A stretch of DNA of 64,000 nucleotides from UBA1845 sp002338715. Lineage in GTDB: Bacteria > Planctomycetota > Phycisphaerae > UBA1845. The stretch covers positions 3,241 to 67,240 of the forward strand of contig DAORAL010000031.1 in assembly GCA_035344155.1 (NCBI GenBank), written 5' to 3'. Under the pieces are notes generated by a model. It saw nothing but the letters and a program-made list of their open reading frames with translations, was not told where the DNA came from and did not search any database. Each line of letters begins with the position of its first letter. The stretch's first letter is position 1. The position numbers and the translations under genes are program-made. Shown here piece after piece: positions 27,345 to 36,192 of this stretch.

Positions 27345-29270
27345 CTAACCGATCGTCACGCGTTCTTCCGGATATTCATAGGGCATGGGCATCGCTTTGT
27401 CGGCCAGTGCGACCATCAGCGTCAGCGGTCCGAGCCGTCCGGCGAACATTCCCAGCATGATGATCAACTGACCGGGCACCGTCAACTTCGCCGACAACCC
27501 GCACGACAACCCGACAGTGCCACATGCTGACACTGCCTCAAACAGAATGTCACGCAAAGGGGCTGACTCCGTCAATGCCAACGCCAGCACGATCGACGAT
27601 ATCAACGCAAACATCAAAACCACCAGAACGCCCGCGCGTTCGACCAGGTCGCGCGGAATCGTTCGACCAAACAGTTCGATGCGGTCGCGCTTGCGCAGCG
27701 TCGCGATCAATCCCAGAACCAAAATCCCAACCGTCACCGTTTTCACGCCGCCAGCCGTCGATGCGGGCGAACCACCAACGAACATCAAAAGCATCAGCAT
27801 GAAGCGGCTTCCCGGCGACAGCGATTCCGCATCCATCGCCACCGTGTTAAACCCAGCCGTCCTGGCGGTCACCGATTGAAACAGCGCCCCGCGCGCCCGC
27901 CCAAACCAATCCATCTCCTTCATGACGCCGAAGTCCTGCACGACATCCGTATCGATTGCGGCATCGCTGACCTGTGCGGTGTCGATCGGTTTGACCGATG
28001 TCGCCCGCCAATCAAGCGACTCAAAAAGAAAGAGCATGCCGGCAGGTGCAATGATCAAGATCAAAGACGACCAGATCACGATCCGCGAATGAAGTTGCAG
28101 ACGACCGGGTCGACGACGAACCGGGCGGGCCCACTTGAGGACCGGGTCATTGCCATTCGATTCGGGCAACGGTTCAAACCGCGACATCCACCGATTCCAG
28201 ACATCCTGCAGCACGGGGAAGCCCAACCCGCCCAACACGATCAGCGGCATGATGGAGACATAAACCCCCCACGAATCGCTCATCGATACAAAGCTGTCCG
28301 ATTGCAGTGCGAAACCGGCATTGCAGAATGCACTGACCGCGTGAAACACCGAGTAAAGAATCCGGTCCGACGTGCAATCAAGCTGCGCCGCAAACATCGG
28401 ATAGCACAAGAGCGCCCCGATGCATTCGAGCACCAGCGTCGTGAGGATGACAAATCGGCCGATCGTCCGAAGGCTGCCCACGGTTTCGCGGTGAAGGTCG
28501 CTCTGCAACACCAGCGATTGCTTCAACGACAGGTTGCGCCCGATGAGCAACCCCAGCATCGTCGACGAAATCATGATGCCAAGACCGCCAAGCTGGATCA
28601 GCCCCAGGATGATCAACTGCCCGAAGCGCGAATAATCCGTGGCCGTATCATAGATGGCGAGCCCGGTCACGCAGGTGGCGCTTGTCGAGGTGAACAGCGA
28701 CACCACCAGGTGGCGCGGAATGTCGGCTTCTGCCCGCAAACGAGCCTCCGGCGTCATCGCTTTGGGAAGGGCCAACAGGCAACCCCCGACGAAGATCACG
28801 CACGCAAACGTCACCACCACCCAGCGCGAAGGATGCAACTGTCGCTGCGACAACTCGAGGTTCCACCGAACCACGCCGATCAGGATCCTCGCGACAATCA
28901 GGATCTGAATCGTCACCACGTAGATCGTCCCCAGTCGCAGCAGCGGTTGCCCGGTCTCCCCGAATTCGAAGCTCAAGAGCAAGCCAGCCGCCACCATGAA
29001 CAGCAGATCGAGGCACCGCCGCCGCAAAGTTGCACGCCAGGACGTTGCGGTCCAAAATGAATGGACAAGCGAAAAGACGTATCCCGCAATCGCGACCAAC
29101 TGAACGATCAACAGCACATTGGTCGGTATCGGCGGCTCGTCAAACCCGTACTCCAGGCTCAAGGCGATGGCGGCAGCGAACGCGAGGATCGCCAGTATCC
29201 AGTGCCCGAAGCGCATGGGGCGATTGCGGTTGTTGCCGTCGGGTGTGGTTGTGGTCATTGGGTTCGGCAT
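27345..29270 (-). CDS. ktrB: Potassium uptake channel subunit KtrB with extra N-terminal membrane domain
   Basis: About 641 residues. The C-terminal 450 are a KtrB/TrkH-type transporter with four selectivity-filter loops: TSATCVTGLAI, SAFCNAGFAL, TARTAGFNTVA and SACGTVGLSCGL, each with its filter glycine. Upstream are about four additional hydrophobic segments (for example WILAILAFAAAIALSL and LGTIYVVTIQILIVARILIG), roughly 150 residues absent from standard KtrB. The start was chosen among clustered ATGs at 29282, 29270 and 29258; the longer upstream frame is not membrane-protein-like. It pairs with ktrA directly downstream. Function: Na+ or H+-linked K+ uptake, inferred from the family. Confidence 0.88.
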   Translation of the reverse strand: MPNPMTTTTPDGNNRNRPMRFGHWILAILAFAAAIALSLEYGFDEPPIPTNVLLIVQLVAIAGYVFSLVHSFWTATSWRATLRRRCLDLLFMVAAGLLLSFEFGETGQPLLRLGTIYVVTIQILIVARILIGVVRWNLELSQRQLHPSRWVVVTFACVIFVGGCLLALPKAMTPEARLRAEADIPRHLVVSLFTSTSATCVTGLAIYDTATDYSRFGQLIILGLIQLGGLGIMISSTMLGLLIGRNLSLKQSLVLQSDLHRETVGSLRTIGRFVILTTLVLECIGALLCYPMFAAQLDCTSDRILYSVFHAVSAFCNAGFALQSDSFVSMSDSWGVYVSIMPLIVLGGLGFPVLQDVWNRWMSRFEPLPESNGNDPVLKWARPVRRRPGRLQLHSRIVIWSSLILIIAPAGMLFLFESLDWRATSVKPIDTAQVSDAAIDTDVVQDFGVMKEMDWFGRARGALFQSVTARTAGFNTVAMDAESLSPGSRFMLMLLMFVGGSPASTAGGVKTVTVGILVLGLIATLRKRDRIELFGRTIPRDLVERAGVLVVLMFALISSIVLALALTESAPLRDILFEAVSACGTVGLSCGLSAKLTVPGQLIIMLGMFAGRLGPLTLMVALADKAMPMPYEYPEERVTIG

Positions 29271-29433
29271 TTGCGGTATCATCTCGAAGGCTGGCGAATT
29301 CGCAAGAAAAACGAATTGCCCCCATCGTCGAAGCCAAACGACATCGATATGATCCCGTTTATGACGCTTCAGGGCAGCCCAAAATCTTCGCCAGTTCAAA
29401 ATCGTCGCAGGTCATCAAGAGAAGGAAGCCATC

Positions 29434-30612
29434 ATGATTCAACGTCACCAACTCGGCAAAGTGCCCCCAAAACCACACACGGCATTTTATGATGAATCAG
29501 GCAAATTGCTGATGGAACAGTGCGTCACCCGCCGTGGATTCGAAGGGGCGTACTCGATTCTCTACTTCAAGATCCCGCCCACCGATGAAAACGCGGTCGA
29601 AGCCGTCAGCGTCAATGGGTTCTGCCCGTTTGAACTCGTCGACGATCAGCCGCTCCACCGCCGCCACATCAAGTCGCAGGACATGCCCCACGGTGGCGAC
29701 TTCCTCACGGGCAGGCGCACGATGATGGTCAATGCCGACGTGCAAATCGGCATCATCAAACCCAGTGAAGCACCGAAGAATTTCTTCTCAAACGCCGATG
29801 GCGACGAACTGTACTTCGTCAAAGAGGGCAACGGTCACGTGGAAAGCGTCTACGGGATTCTGCCTTTCCGCAAGTACGACTACCTGATGATTCCCAAGGG
29901 CACGCCCTACCGCATTCACCTCGAAGGCAACAAGGGAACGATGCTCGTCTTCGAAGGGAGCCAATATCTCGGCATCCCCAAAGAGTACCGCAACGATGTC
30001 GGGCAGATCAGCATGTTCGCCCCGTACACCCATCGCGATTTTCGTATTCCAATGGAACTGCTGAAATTCGACGAAGCCAAGCACGGTAAGCCGCCTTATC
30101 CGCTGGTGACCAAGCTCAGCAACAAACTCTCCGCCCACATTTTCGAGCATTGGCCCTACGAGTTGGAAGGGTGGGACGGATTCAACTACCCGGTGGCGTT
30201 TAACATCCTCGACTATCAACCGAAGACGGGATTGATCCACCTGCCGCCGACGATTCACATCACGTTTACCGGCAACAACTTCGTGGTGTGCTCGTTCGTT
30301 CCGCGCATGGTTGACTTCCACGAGAAGGCCATCCCTTGCCCGTATGGACATGCAAGCGTCGACATGGACGAAATCCTTTACTACGTCGAGGGCAACTTCA
30401 CGTCGCGCAAGGGCATCGAGTCCGAGTCGATCAGCCTGCACCCGATGGGCATCCCGCACGGCCCGCACCCCGGAACGTACGAAGCGTCGATCGGCGTCAA
30501 GCGAACCAGCGAACTGGCTGTCATGTGCGACACCTACAAACCGCTCATCAAAACCAAGTTCGCCGACACGCTCGAAGACAAGGACTACCACCTGACGTGG
30601 GTGAAACACTAA
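29434..30612 (+). CDS. hmgA: Homogentisate 1,2-dioxygenase
   Basis: 392 residues. This Fe(II) enzyme opens the homogentisate ring to maleylacetoacetate in tyrosine degradation. Two cupin halves are visible: 'DGDELYFVKEGNGHVESVYGILPFRKYDYLMIPKGTPYRI'-type sequence in the first and the metal-binding half with CPYGHASVDMDEILYYVEGN plus HPMGIPHGPHPGTYEAS near the C-terminus, consistent with the His/Glu/His ligand set. The start ATG follows GAAGGAAG at ideal spacing. A perfect inverted repeat lies 38 bp after the stop codon. Phenylalanine hydroxylase, the enzyme feeding the same route, is encoded about 900 bp downstream. The other pathway enzymes are not in this window. Confidence 0.92.
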   Translation: MIQRHQLGKVPPKPHTAFYDESGKLLMEQCVTRRGFEGAYSILYFKIPPTDENAVEAVSVNGFCPFELVDDQPLHRRHIKSQDMPHGGDFLTGRRTMMVNADVQIGIIKPSEAPKNFFSNADGDELYFVKEGNGHVESVYGILPFRKYDYLMIPKGTPYRIHLEGNKGTMLVFEGSQYLGIPKEYRNDVGQISMFAPYTHRDFRIPMELLKFDEAKHGKPPYPLVTKLSNKLSAHIFEHWPYELEGWDGFNYPVAFNILDYQPKTGLIHLPPTIHITFTGNNFVVCSFVPRMVDFHEKAIPCPYGHASVDMDEILYYVEGNFTSRKGIESESISLHPMGIPHGPHPGTYEASIGVKRTSELAVMCDTYKPLIKTKFADTLEDKDYHLTWVKH

Positions 30613-30650
30613 GGTCGTCGGATTAAGGAAACGTTAATCGATCATCAAAG

Positions 30651-30726
30651 TGTGCCACTGCTCTGTGAGCAGTGCCGCATGCGATGATTCCAATACCCAA
30701 TGCACTGCTCACAGAGCAGTGGCACA
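30651..30726. repeat. Palindromic repeat family A, copy 1
   Basis: Two perfectly complementary 25-bp arms separated by a 26-base spacer. Each arm contains its own short palindrome, CACTGCTC-TGT-GAGCAGTG, so the element can fold as one long hairpin or two small ones. The same arms recur at 32475-32548 and 43208-43282 with unrelated spacers. This is a REP/MITE-like dispersed element with no coding content. It lies between hmgA and the flavin-reductase-like gene and might act as a terminator or mRNA stabiliser. Confidence 0.9.
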
Positions 30727-30752
30727 ACGACTGAAGAAAACGATCGCACGAC

Positions 30753-31376
30753 ATGTTCATCGACCTCGCAAACACCGACCAATCCTGGCAGGACGTTTAC
30801 AAAATCATCGTATCCTTTGTGAACCCCCGCCCCATCGCGCTCGTCTCATCCATTTCGCCCGACGGCGTGCGCAACCTCGCACCATTCAGCTTCTACAACA
30901 TGGTGTCAGCCAACCCGCCGATCATGATGGTTTGCCCCTCGCGCACGCGCGATCACGGAAAAAAAGACACGCAGGTCAACATCGAAGCCACCGGTGAGTT
31001 CGTCGTCGCCACCGTCACGCGTTCGATCGCCGATGCCATGAACGACAGCAGCGCACCGTACGCCCCCGAGGTCGATGAATTCGAAAAGTGCGCTCTAACG
31101 CCAACGCCAGCCAGCATCGTCAAACCATCTTTGGTGGCCGAATCCCCTGTGAATTGCGAGTGCAAACTCGACCGCATCATCGAATTCGGCGACGAACCCG
31201 GTGCAGGCGCTGTCATCTTTGGCCGCCTCGTTGCAATTCATGCGAAGGATGAATTTATTGCCGATGACGGCGCGCTCGATCCGGAAAAACTGCAGACCAT
31301 CGGACGGTTGGGCCGTAACTCATATGCAACAACCGCCGACCGCTTCGATTTGCCGCGGCCCCAATTGCGGATATGA
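30753..31376 (+). CDS. Flavin reductase-like (DIM6/NTAB family) flavoprotein
   Basis: 207 residues with the split-barrel flavin-binding fold. The N-terminal motif 'NPRPIALVSSISPDGVRNLAPFSFYNMVSANPPIMMVC' is typical of the family. It is followed by 'KDTQVNIEATGEFVVATVT' and a C-terminal 'IGRLGRNSYATTADRFDLPRP' seen in this subgroup. Members bind FMN and often supply reduced flavin or act as oxidoreductases; the substrate cannot be read from the sequence. Location between hmgA and phhA in the same orientation hints at a link with aromatic amino acid degradation, but the palindromic repeat before it means it may not be co-transcribed with hmgA. Confidence 0.85.
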   Translation: MFIDLANTDQSWQDVYKIIVSFVNPRPIALVSSISPDGVRNLAPFSFYNMVSANPPIMMVCPSRTRDHGKKDTQVNIEATGEFVVATVTRSIADAMNDSSAPYAPEVDEFEKCALTPTPASIVKPSLVAESPVNCECKLDRIIEFGDEPGAGAVIFGRLVAIHAKDEFIADDGALDPEKLQTIGRLGRNSYATTADRFDLPRPQLRI

Positions 31377-31509
31377 TTTCTTAGCGACGTTACGACAGTT
31401 GTCGCGTCCAGATTGTCGCGAAGGGTGTGCTGCTTGGTGCTCGCCACCCAGTGCACTTCAAACCCAAAGCGCGCAATCCACCGATCAACATTTCGAAAGG
31501 TTACGCTAT

Positions 31510-32448
31510 ATGTCCACACCTGGCGAAGGCCTTACCACAACGCAGGCGCCGTTCATCGAAGAAGTGCGCAGTGCTGGCAAGACGTTCATCGATCAGCCCT
31601 ACGAACTCTACAGCGAAGCCAACCAGGAAACGTGGCGCGAGCTATACAAACGAATCCGTCCGCGATGGGAAAAATATTCGCACCCGAAATTCCTGGAAGG
31701 TGTCGAGAAGTTGGCTCTTCCGCCGGACCACATTCCCCATCTCGACGACATCAACAAATTCCTCGAACCGCTGAGCGGGTTCAGCGCTCGAGCCGTGTCG
31801 GGTTATGTGCCCGCGTATCACTTCTTTGATTCGCTTCGCGAGCGGGCGTTCCCGACCACCATCACCATCCGCGACGGCGGCAGACTCGACTACTTGCCCG
31901 AGCCAGACATCTTCCACGACGTGGCCGGCCACGTGCCCATGCATACGGACAAGCAGTTCGCCGACGTCCTCGTGCGCTTCGGCGAAGTCGCAAGGTCAGC
32001 CGCCGGATTTGCTGGTGAAATCAAAGACCACGACGAGCGCATCCAAAAGCTCGAAAGCGTCATTAAGGCGATGGCCCGCTTCTTCTGGTTCACCATCGAA
32101 TTCGGTTTGATGCGTAAGCCCGGCGGTGGCAAGAACGATCTTTGCGCGTACGGCAGCGGCTTACTCAGTTCGCACGGAGAACTCGCGCATTGCCTCGAAT
32201 CGCCCCGCGTGCAGCGCTACCCGTTCCAACTCGAATGGGTCGTCAACCAATACTTCGAGATCGACCACTATCAGCCGCTCCTCTTCATCGTCGATTCGTT
32301 CGATCACCTCTTCGAGCAGATCGACGAACTAGAACGCTGGATGCCGGTCGGAAAACTAGGCAACGTCAGCCCAGGCGAGCCAGCCGTCAACGAAGACGAC
32401 CTCGAGTCGTTCTTAAACGCCCAGGTAGGCATGACGGCCGGCGCGTGA
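31510..32448 (+). CDS. phhA: Phenylalanine-4-hydroxylase
   Basis: 312 residues, typical of bacterial aromatic amino acid hydroxylases. It converts phenylalanine to tyrosine using O2, Fe(II) and a pterin cofactor. The iron ligands are visible as DIFHDVAGHVPMH (His136, His141) and FWFTIEFGLM (Glu197). The region 'YGSGLLSSHGEL' and the C-terminal 'QPLLFIVDSFDHLFE' also fit the family. The start is the ATG of MSTPGEGLTT; the open frame extends upstream into the flavin reductase gene without similarity. No regulatory ACT domain is present, as usual in bacteria. Together with hmgA it marks phenylalanine/tyrosine catabolism. Confidence 0.94.
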   Translation: MSTPGEGLTTTQAPFIEEVRSAGKTFIDQPYELYSEANQETWRELYKRIRPRWEKYSHPKFLEGVEKLALPPDHIPHLDDINKFLEPLSGFSARAVSGYVPAYHFFDSLRERAFPTTITIRDGGRLDYLPEPDIFHDVAGHVPMHTDKQFADVLVRFGEVARSAAGFAGEIKDHDERIQKLESVIKAMARFFWFTIEFGLMRKPGGGKNDLCAYGSGLLSSHGELAHCLESPRVQRYPFQLEWVVNQYFEIDHYQPLLFIVDSFDHLFEQIDELERWMPVGKLGNVSPGEPAVNEDDLESFLNAQVGMTAGA

Positions 32449-32474
32449 GCAAGGTCAAGGAGCACCAACCAAAC

Positions 32475-32548
32475 GTGCCACTGCTCTGTGAGCAGTGCCA
32501 GACCCAAACGCCATTTGCCGAACTGCACTGCTCACAGAGCAGTGGCAC
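32475..32548. repeat. Palindromic repeat family A, copy 2
   Basis: 24-bp inverted arms identical to those at 30651-30726, with a different 26-base spacer. It lies 26 bp after the phhA stop codon, a typical position for a transcript-end element. Confidence 0.9.
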
Positions 32549-32579
32549 ACATTCTTTATTCAAGAGATTCCGGCCACCG

Positions 32580-32614
32580 GGTGCCCCATCCTTGAGCGAA
32601 GCGGAAGGGTGGGG
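32580..32614. repeat. Palindromic repeat family B, copy 1
   Basis: An imperfect palindrome with the pattern GGTGCCCC-N2-CCTTGAGCG ... GCGGAAGGGTGGGG. Near-identical copies lie at 60579-60614 and 61791-61827. It forms a GC-rich hairpin and contains no gene. Together with copy 2 of family A it occupies the gap between phhA and the toxin-antitoxin pair. Confidence 0.8.
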
Positions 32615-32669
32615 AGCTGAAGAACGAGACAAACGATCACAAACTTGTACACACACGATTGCGCGTCGC

Positions 32670-33008
32670 TTAGTCGTCAAACATGCCAGTGTCACCAACA
32701 TCTTCAAACCGATCGCGCAACCGATTCATCAAATCCATCTTCTCATGAAGAACCGCAAGAATGAGCGGGCGTGCATTTTCTCTCTTTAGGAAAAACGTGT
32801 AATGATGTTCGCAGCGACAAACGTGCAGATCGGGCCGATGATCCAGAAACTGTCGAGAACGTTTTGTCCCGAGCCCAATCTCTTGGAAGTGATTTCGTAG
32901 GGCGGCTTCATACCGATCGGCTTGCTCAAGTCCCCATGTCTTGATCGTGTAGCGGGCGATGCCCCGCAGATCGTGGACAGCGCCCGGCGCGAGTTCGTAC
33001 TCAAGCAT
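32670..33008 (-). CDS. ParE/RelE-superfamily toxin
   Basis: 112 residues. The fold signature is MLEYELAPGAVHDLRGIARYTIKTWG at the N-terminus (two helices after strand 1), then a C-terminal 'HYTFFLKRENARPLILAVLHEKMDLMNRL' strand-helix, matching ParE-type toxins, many of which poison DNA gyrase. The start codon overlaps the stop of the upstream antitoxin by 8 bases, the usual coupling in such modules. The C-terminal acidic stretch (EDVGDTGMFDD) is slightly longer than the family norm. The target (gyrase versus ribosome) cannot be decided by sequence. Confidence 0.85.
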   Translation of the reverse strand: MLEYELAPGAVHDLRGIARYTIKTWGLEQADRYEAALRNHFQEIGLGTKRSRQFLDHRPDLHVCRCEHHYTFFLKRENARPLILAVLHEKMDLMNRLRDRFEDVGDTGMFDD

Positions 33009-33267
33009 CGCGATTCGATGTCGCCTCGTCGCGGGCTTGCTGGAAGATCGACTCGACGGTCTGCTCGACCCCGCCCTTCACCCGAGCTTCCGCTATGCGC
33101 TGATCCAAGTCGGCTTCAAGCCTGGCCAAGTCGGCTTGCACACTGCCGCCATGCGAACCAAGCGTAGCCTCCAATACGAAATCCTTGATGGACTTGCCCT
33201 GAATCGCGGCGAGCGCTTTGAGTTTCTTGTGCTCGTCAGGCGTGACGTCGATTGAGATGCGGCTCAC
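33001..33267 (-). CDS. ParD-like ribbon-helix-helix antitoxin
   Basis: 88 residues. The N-terminus MSRISIDVTPDEHKKLKALAAIQGKSIKDFVLEATL is a classic ribbon-helix-helix DNA-binding domain. The charged C-terminal half would wrap the toxin. It is first in the operon and overlaps the toxin gene, so the pair should be autoregulated by the antitoxin. The region just upstream (33268-33400) is AT-rich and likely holds the promoter and operator, though I could not assign individual sites. Confidence 0.85.
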   Translation of the reverse strand: MSRISIDVTPDEHKKLKALAAIQGKSIKDFVLEATLGSHGGSVQADLARLEADLDQRIAEARVKGGVEQTVESIFQQARDEATSNRDA

Positions 33268-33528
33268 GGTTGGCTCCTTGCAAATATCGACTTAGGACGC
33301 AGACGCCCAACCATCCAAACCCGTTGAGCCTCAGTTCCCCATCACAATCATACGACTTTGACCCACATTTTGTCAAAATATTCAAAATGTTAGCGAAAAT
33401 AGCCCTTCCCGGCAGCCGAAAGGCCGATCGCGCTGGCTCGGTCGAGGCACTTTGCCAAGAATCAATCTCCCGTCGCATTGGCAAAAACCGTCCGATCATC
33501 GATAACGGACGCCATACAGGAATCGCAA

Positions 33529-35487
33529 ATGGCGGGGTCAGCTCACAACAATCCATCGCGTTCGACGCAGCCGACCGCACCCGGCGGATCGCGTTTGTCG
33601 ATGCTTCCCGTGCTTTGCATCGCCGGGCTGTTTGCGTTTGCGCTTTTGCCTGACGCACGGGCTAATGCGCGGCTTTTCTTTTCGATCATTGGAGCCGCTG
33701 CAGGGTTGTCGCTTTGGGGCGCGATTCTCCTTTTCCTCCATCGGCGATCGGGGCGCCGGCTGGCTGTTGAAGTCGCCATCGCCAAACCGCATTACGTGCA
33801 AGCCGTCGTGCAGATCGTCATCCTGGCGTATTGGGGTTGGTATTGGCCGCGGGCTTACGACGAAATCCCACTCATCGCCGCGCAGCTCATCTTCTTCTAC
33901 GCACTCGACGCTTTGCTCGCATGGTCGCGCGGGCGCGTGTGGCGCTTCGGGTTTGGCCCGATGCCCATCGTCATCAGCACCAACCTTCTGCTCTGGTTCA
34001 AACACGATTGGTACTTCTTCCAATTCCTCCTGCTGACGACCGGCGCACTCGCCAAACAATTCATCACCTGGGACCGCGAAGGCCAACGCCGCCACATCTT
34101 CAACCCGTCGGCATTCGCACAATCCACGTTCGCCGTCGTCCTCATCGCCACCGGCATGTCCAGCCAGCTCACCTGGGGCCGCGAGATCGCCGCGTCCTTC
34201 GAAACGCCCTACATGCTGCTCGTGATCTTCCTCGGCGGACTCGTCGTGCAATACCTCTTCCACGTCACTTTGATGACACTAGCCGCCACCGCGACGCTGC
34301 TCATCTTTAACCTCATCTACACCGGCATCACCGACCTGCCCTACTTCGTGACGGCCAACATCGTCGCGCCGATCTTTCTCGGTCTGCACCTGCTTGTCAC
34401 TGACCCAGCCACCTCGCCGCGCACGAACCTCGGGCGCGTGCTGTTCGGCTCGCTGTACGGGCTCGGGTTCTGCGCACTCTTCCGCCTGCTCGATCACTAT
34501 CAACTGGCGCTTTTCTGGGACAAACTCCTGCCCGTACCGATCCTGAACCTCTGCGTTCCGCTGATCGATCGCATTTGCCGCGCGGGCATGGTCGGCCGAC
34601 TCAACAGCAAATGGGAAACGTGCATGTTTGCGTTTCGCATGAACCTCGTGCACATGACCATCTGGATCTTGCTTTTCGTCGGCATGTGGCGGGCTGGGTT
34701 CATCCAAGCCCCACTTCCCAAGAATGAGACCGTCGGCGAAACGATCATTTTCTGGAAACGCGCACTGGCCGAGGGCAAGCCCAATGCCGGGCACAGCTTC
34801 GTGATGGCCGTCGGTGCACTTGCCGAAGGCAGCGGGTCGGCTGACGCTTTCAACGAACTTGGATTGATCTGCATTGACGGCACCGTCGCCGACGTCGAGC
34901 GCAACGATGCCAAAGCGCTGAAGTATTTTGACCAGGCGTGCGAGATGGGCAGCATCGAAGGCTGCGCCAACGTCGCGATTCAATATCTGTATCTGCGCCA
35001 ACGACTCTCCGACGAAGACGTCGCCTTCGCATTGGAAAAACTCGAAGAATCGTGCGATGCGATGGTCGGCTCGCCGTCGTGCTATCTATTGGGGTCAGCG
35101 TACGAAACCGGCAGAAGCCGCCCGAAAGACGCGCAGCGCGCCCTCGAACTGTACGAACGCAGCGGCATCAACAACCTCTATGCCGTCAAAGGCATCGCTC
35201 GCATCACCCTCGCCGAAAATCTCACCTACGATCTCGGCGAAGTCGCCCCCGTCCTCGAGAAAGCCGCCCTCCTAAGCGACGCGGAAAGCAACTGGTACCT
35301 CGGCTACATGCACCTGACCGGCAACGGCGTCGCCCAAGACCCAATCCGCGTCAAACAACGCATCCAAAAAGCCTGCCAACTCGGCTCAAAAAAAGCCTGC
35401 AACGCGGCAAACCAACCGGAACTTCCACCGTTCGCCAACCCCGAGATGCAAGTCCCCGGCTGGACAAGTGCATATCCAGTTGATTAG
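33529..35487 (+). CDS. RnfD/NqrB-like membrane protein fused to Sel1 repeats
   Basis: About 652 residues. The N-terminal 420 residues have around ten membrane segments with motifs of the NQR2/RnfD/RnfE family: HIFNPSAFAQSTF and LLVTDPATSPRTNLGRVLFGSLYG. The GExS-type flavin attachment motif of true NqrB/RnfD was not found. The C-terminal 220 residues are soluble Sel1-like helical repeats (YFDQACEMGSIEGCANVAI, CQLGSKKACNAA). The ATG at 33529 was chosen because AGGA lies seven bases upstream; the longer frame starts at TTG. Membrane-redox or docking roles are possible, but function is unknown. The fusion is unusual. It is flanked by unrelated genes. Confidence 0.82.
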   Translation: MAGSAHNNPSRSTQPTAPGGSRLSMLPVLCIAGLFAFALLPDARANARLFFSIIGAAAGLSLWGAILLFLHRRSGRRLAVEVAIAKPHYVQAVVQIVILAYWGWYWPRAYDEIPLIAAQLIFFYALDALLAWSRGRVWRFGFGPMPIVISTNLLLWFKHDWYFFQFLLLTTGALAKQFITWDREGQRRHIFNPSAFAQSTFAVVLIATGMSSQLTWGREIAASFETPYMLLVIFLGGLVVQYLFHVTLMTLAATATLLIFNLIYTGITDLPYFVTANIVAPIFLGLHLLVTDPATSPRTNLGRVLFGSLYGLGFCALFRLLDHYQLALFWDKLLPVPILNLCVPLIDRICRAGMVGRLNSKWETCMFAFRMNLVHMTIWILLFVGMWRAGFIQAPLPKNETVGETIIFWKRALAEGKPNAGHSFVMAVGALAEGSGSADAFNELGLICIDGTVADVERNDAKALKYFDQACEMGSIEGCANVAIQYLYLRQRLSDEDVAFALEKLEESCDAMVGSPSCYLLGSAYETGRSRPKDAQRALELYERSGINNLYAVKGIARITLAENLTYDLGEVAPVLEKAALLSDAESNWYLGYMHLTGNGVAQDPIRVKQRIQKACQLGSKKACNAANQPELPPFANPEMQVPGWTSAYPVD

Positions 35488-35631
35488 ACTTGCTGGATAC
35501 CTTAAAGCCATCGGCCGGAATCAATCGCGACCAGCCAGGCAAAAAGCACCGATCCGTGGGCCAGCAACGAATCCCGCGTCGTACGCAATTAATCGAACCC
35601 GTTTGTGACGCTTTGCAAAAAAGGAGCCGCC

Positions 35632-36018
35632 ATGCGTATCTGCACGAGCATTTCCCTGTCTGCCGTTCTGGCGATGTGCCTGATTTCCAATACCGGCTGC
35701 GAACTTGTATCAACCGATCAAGACACGATCGAATTGGAACTTTTCAACGACGCCAGCGACCCGATCCACATTCTTCTGGAAAACGAAGCCCGAGCGCCGA
35801 GCAACCAGATTCAACCGGGCGCTGCCAGAATTGTCACGGCGCGATTCATGCAGAACGGTTCGTTGTTCGTCGCCGCGCAAAACAATCTGGGGGTCGACGT
35901 TTTCGGGGGCTGCCCCTTCGTCGATGAGGAGTTTGATTCTGAGAATCCGTTTACCGGCCAAATCATATACACCGGTGAGGGGAACTTTTTCACCTGCACC
36001 GGAAGCGCGTTTAAATAG
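35632..36018 (+). CDS. Small secreted lipoprotein-like protein, unknown function
   Basis: 128 residues starting MRICTSISLSAVLAMCLISN with a lipobox-like ending (ISNTGC), so probably lipid-anchored. The ATG has AAAAGGAG upstream at good spacing. The mature part is acidic and beta-rich ('DTIELELFNDASDPIHILLEN', 'GGCPFVDEEFDSENPFTGQI') with three cysteines after the anchor cysteine, two of which could form a disulfide. No family was recognised. A hairpin with T-tract follows the stop, so it is likely monocistronic. Confidence 0.72.
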   Translation: MRICTSISLSAVLAMCLISNTGCELVSTDQDTIELELFNDASDPIHILLENEARAPSNQIQPGAARIVTARFMQNGSLFVAAQNNLGVDVFGGCPFVDEEFDSENPFTGQIIYTGEGNFFTCTGSAFK

Positions 36019-36051
36019 CCATTCACGCGACCAATTGAAAACCGACGAACG

Positions 36052-36093
36052 CGTCCCGAACCGCTGGCACGTACGGCGACTTCGGGACGTTTT
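36052..36093 (+). terminator. Intrinsic terminator after the small lipoprotein gene
   Basis: Inverted arms CGTCCCGAA and TTCGGGACG separated by 20 bases, followed directly by TTTT. It lies 33 bp after the stop at 36018. Confidence 0.6.
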
Positions 36094-36192
36094 GCATCCA
36101 CGGAGGTCTGGTTGATGTGGATTTGCGGCTTGCGGGTGTGCTATGATTGACATCCAAGCGCTATGGGTTGCCCCGGAACATGTGGTGTTTAA

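Noticed and set aside
27876..29060. Plus-strand frame opposite ktrB
   Set aside because: Arg/His/Gln-rich shadow of a membrane protein gene; no support as a protein.
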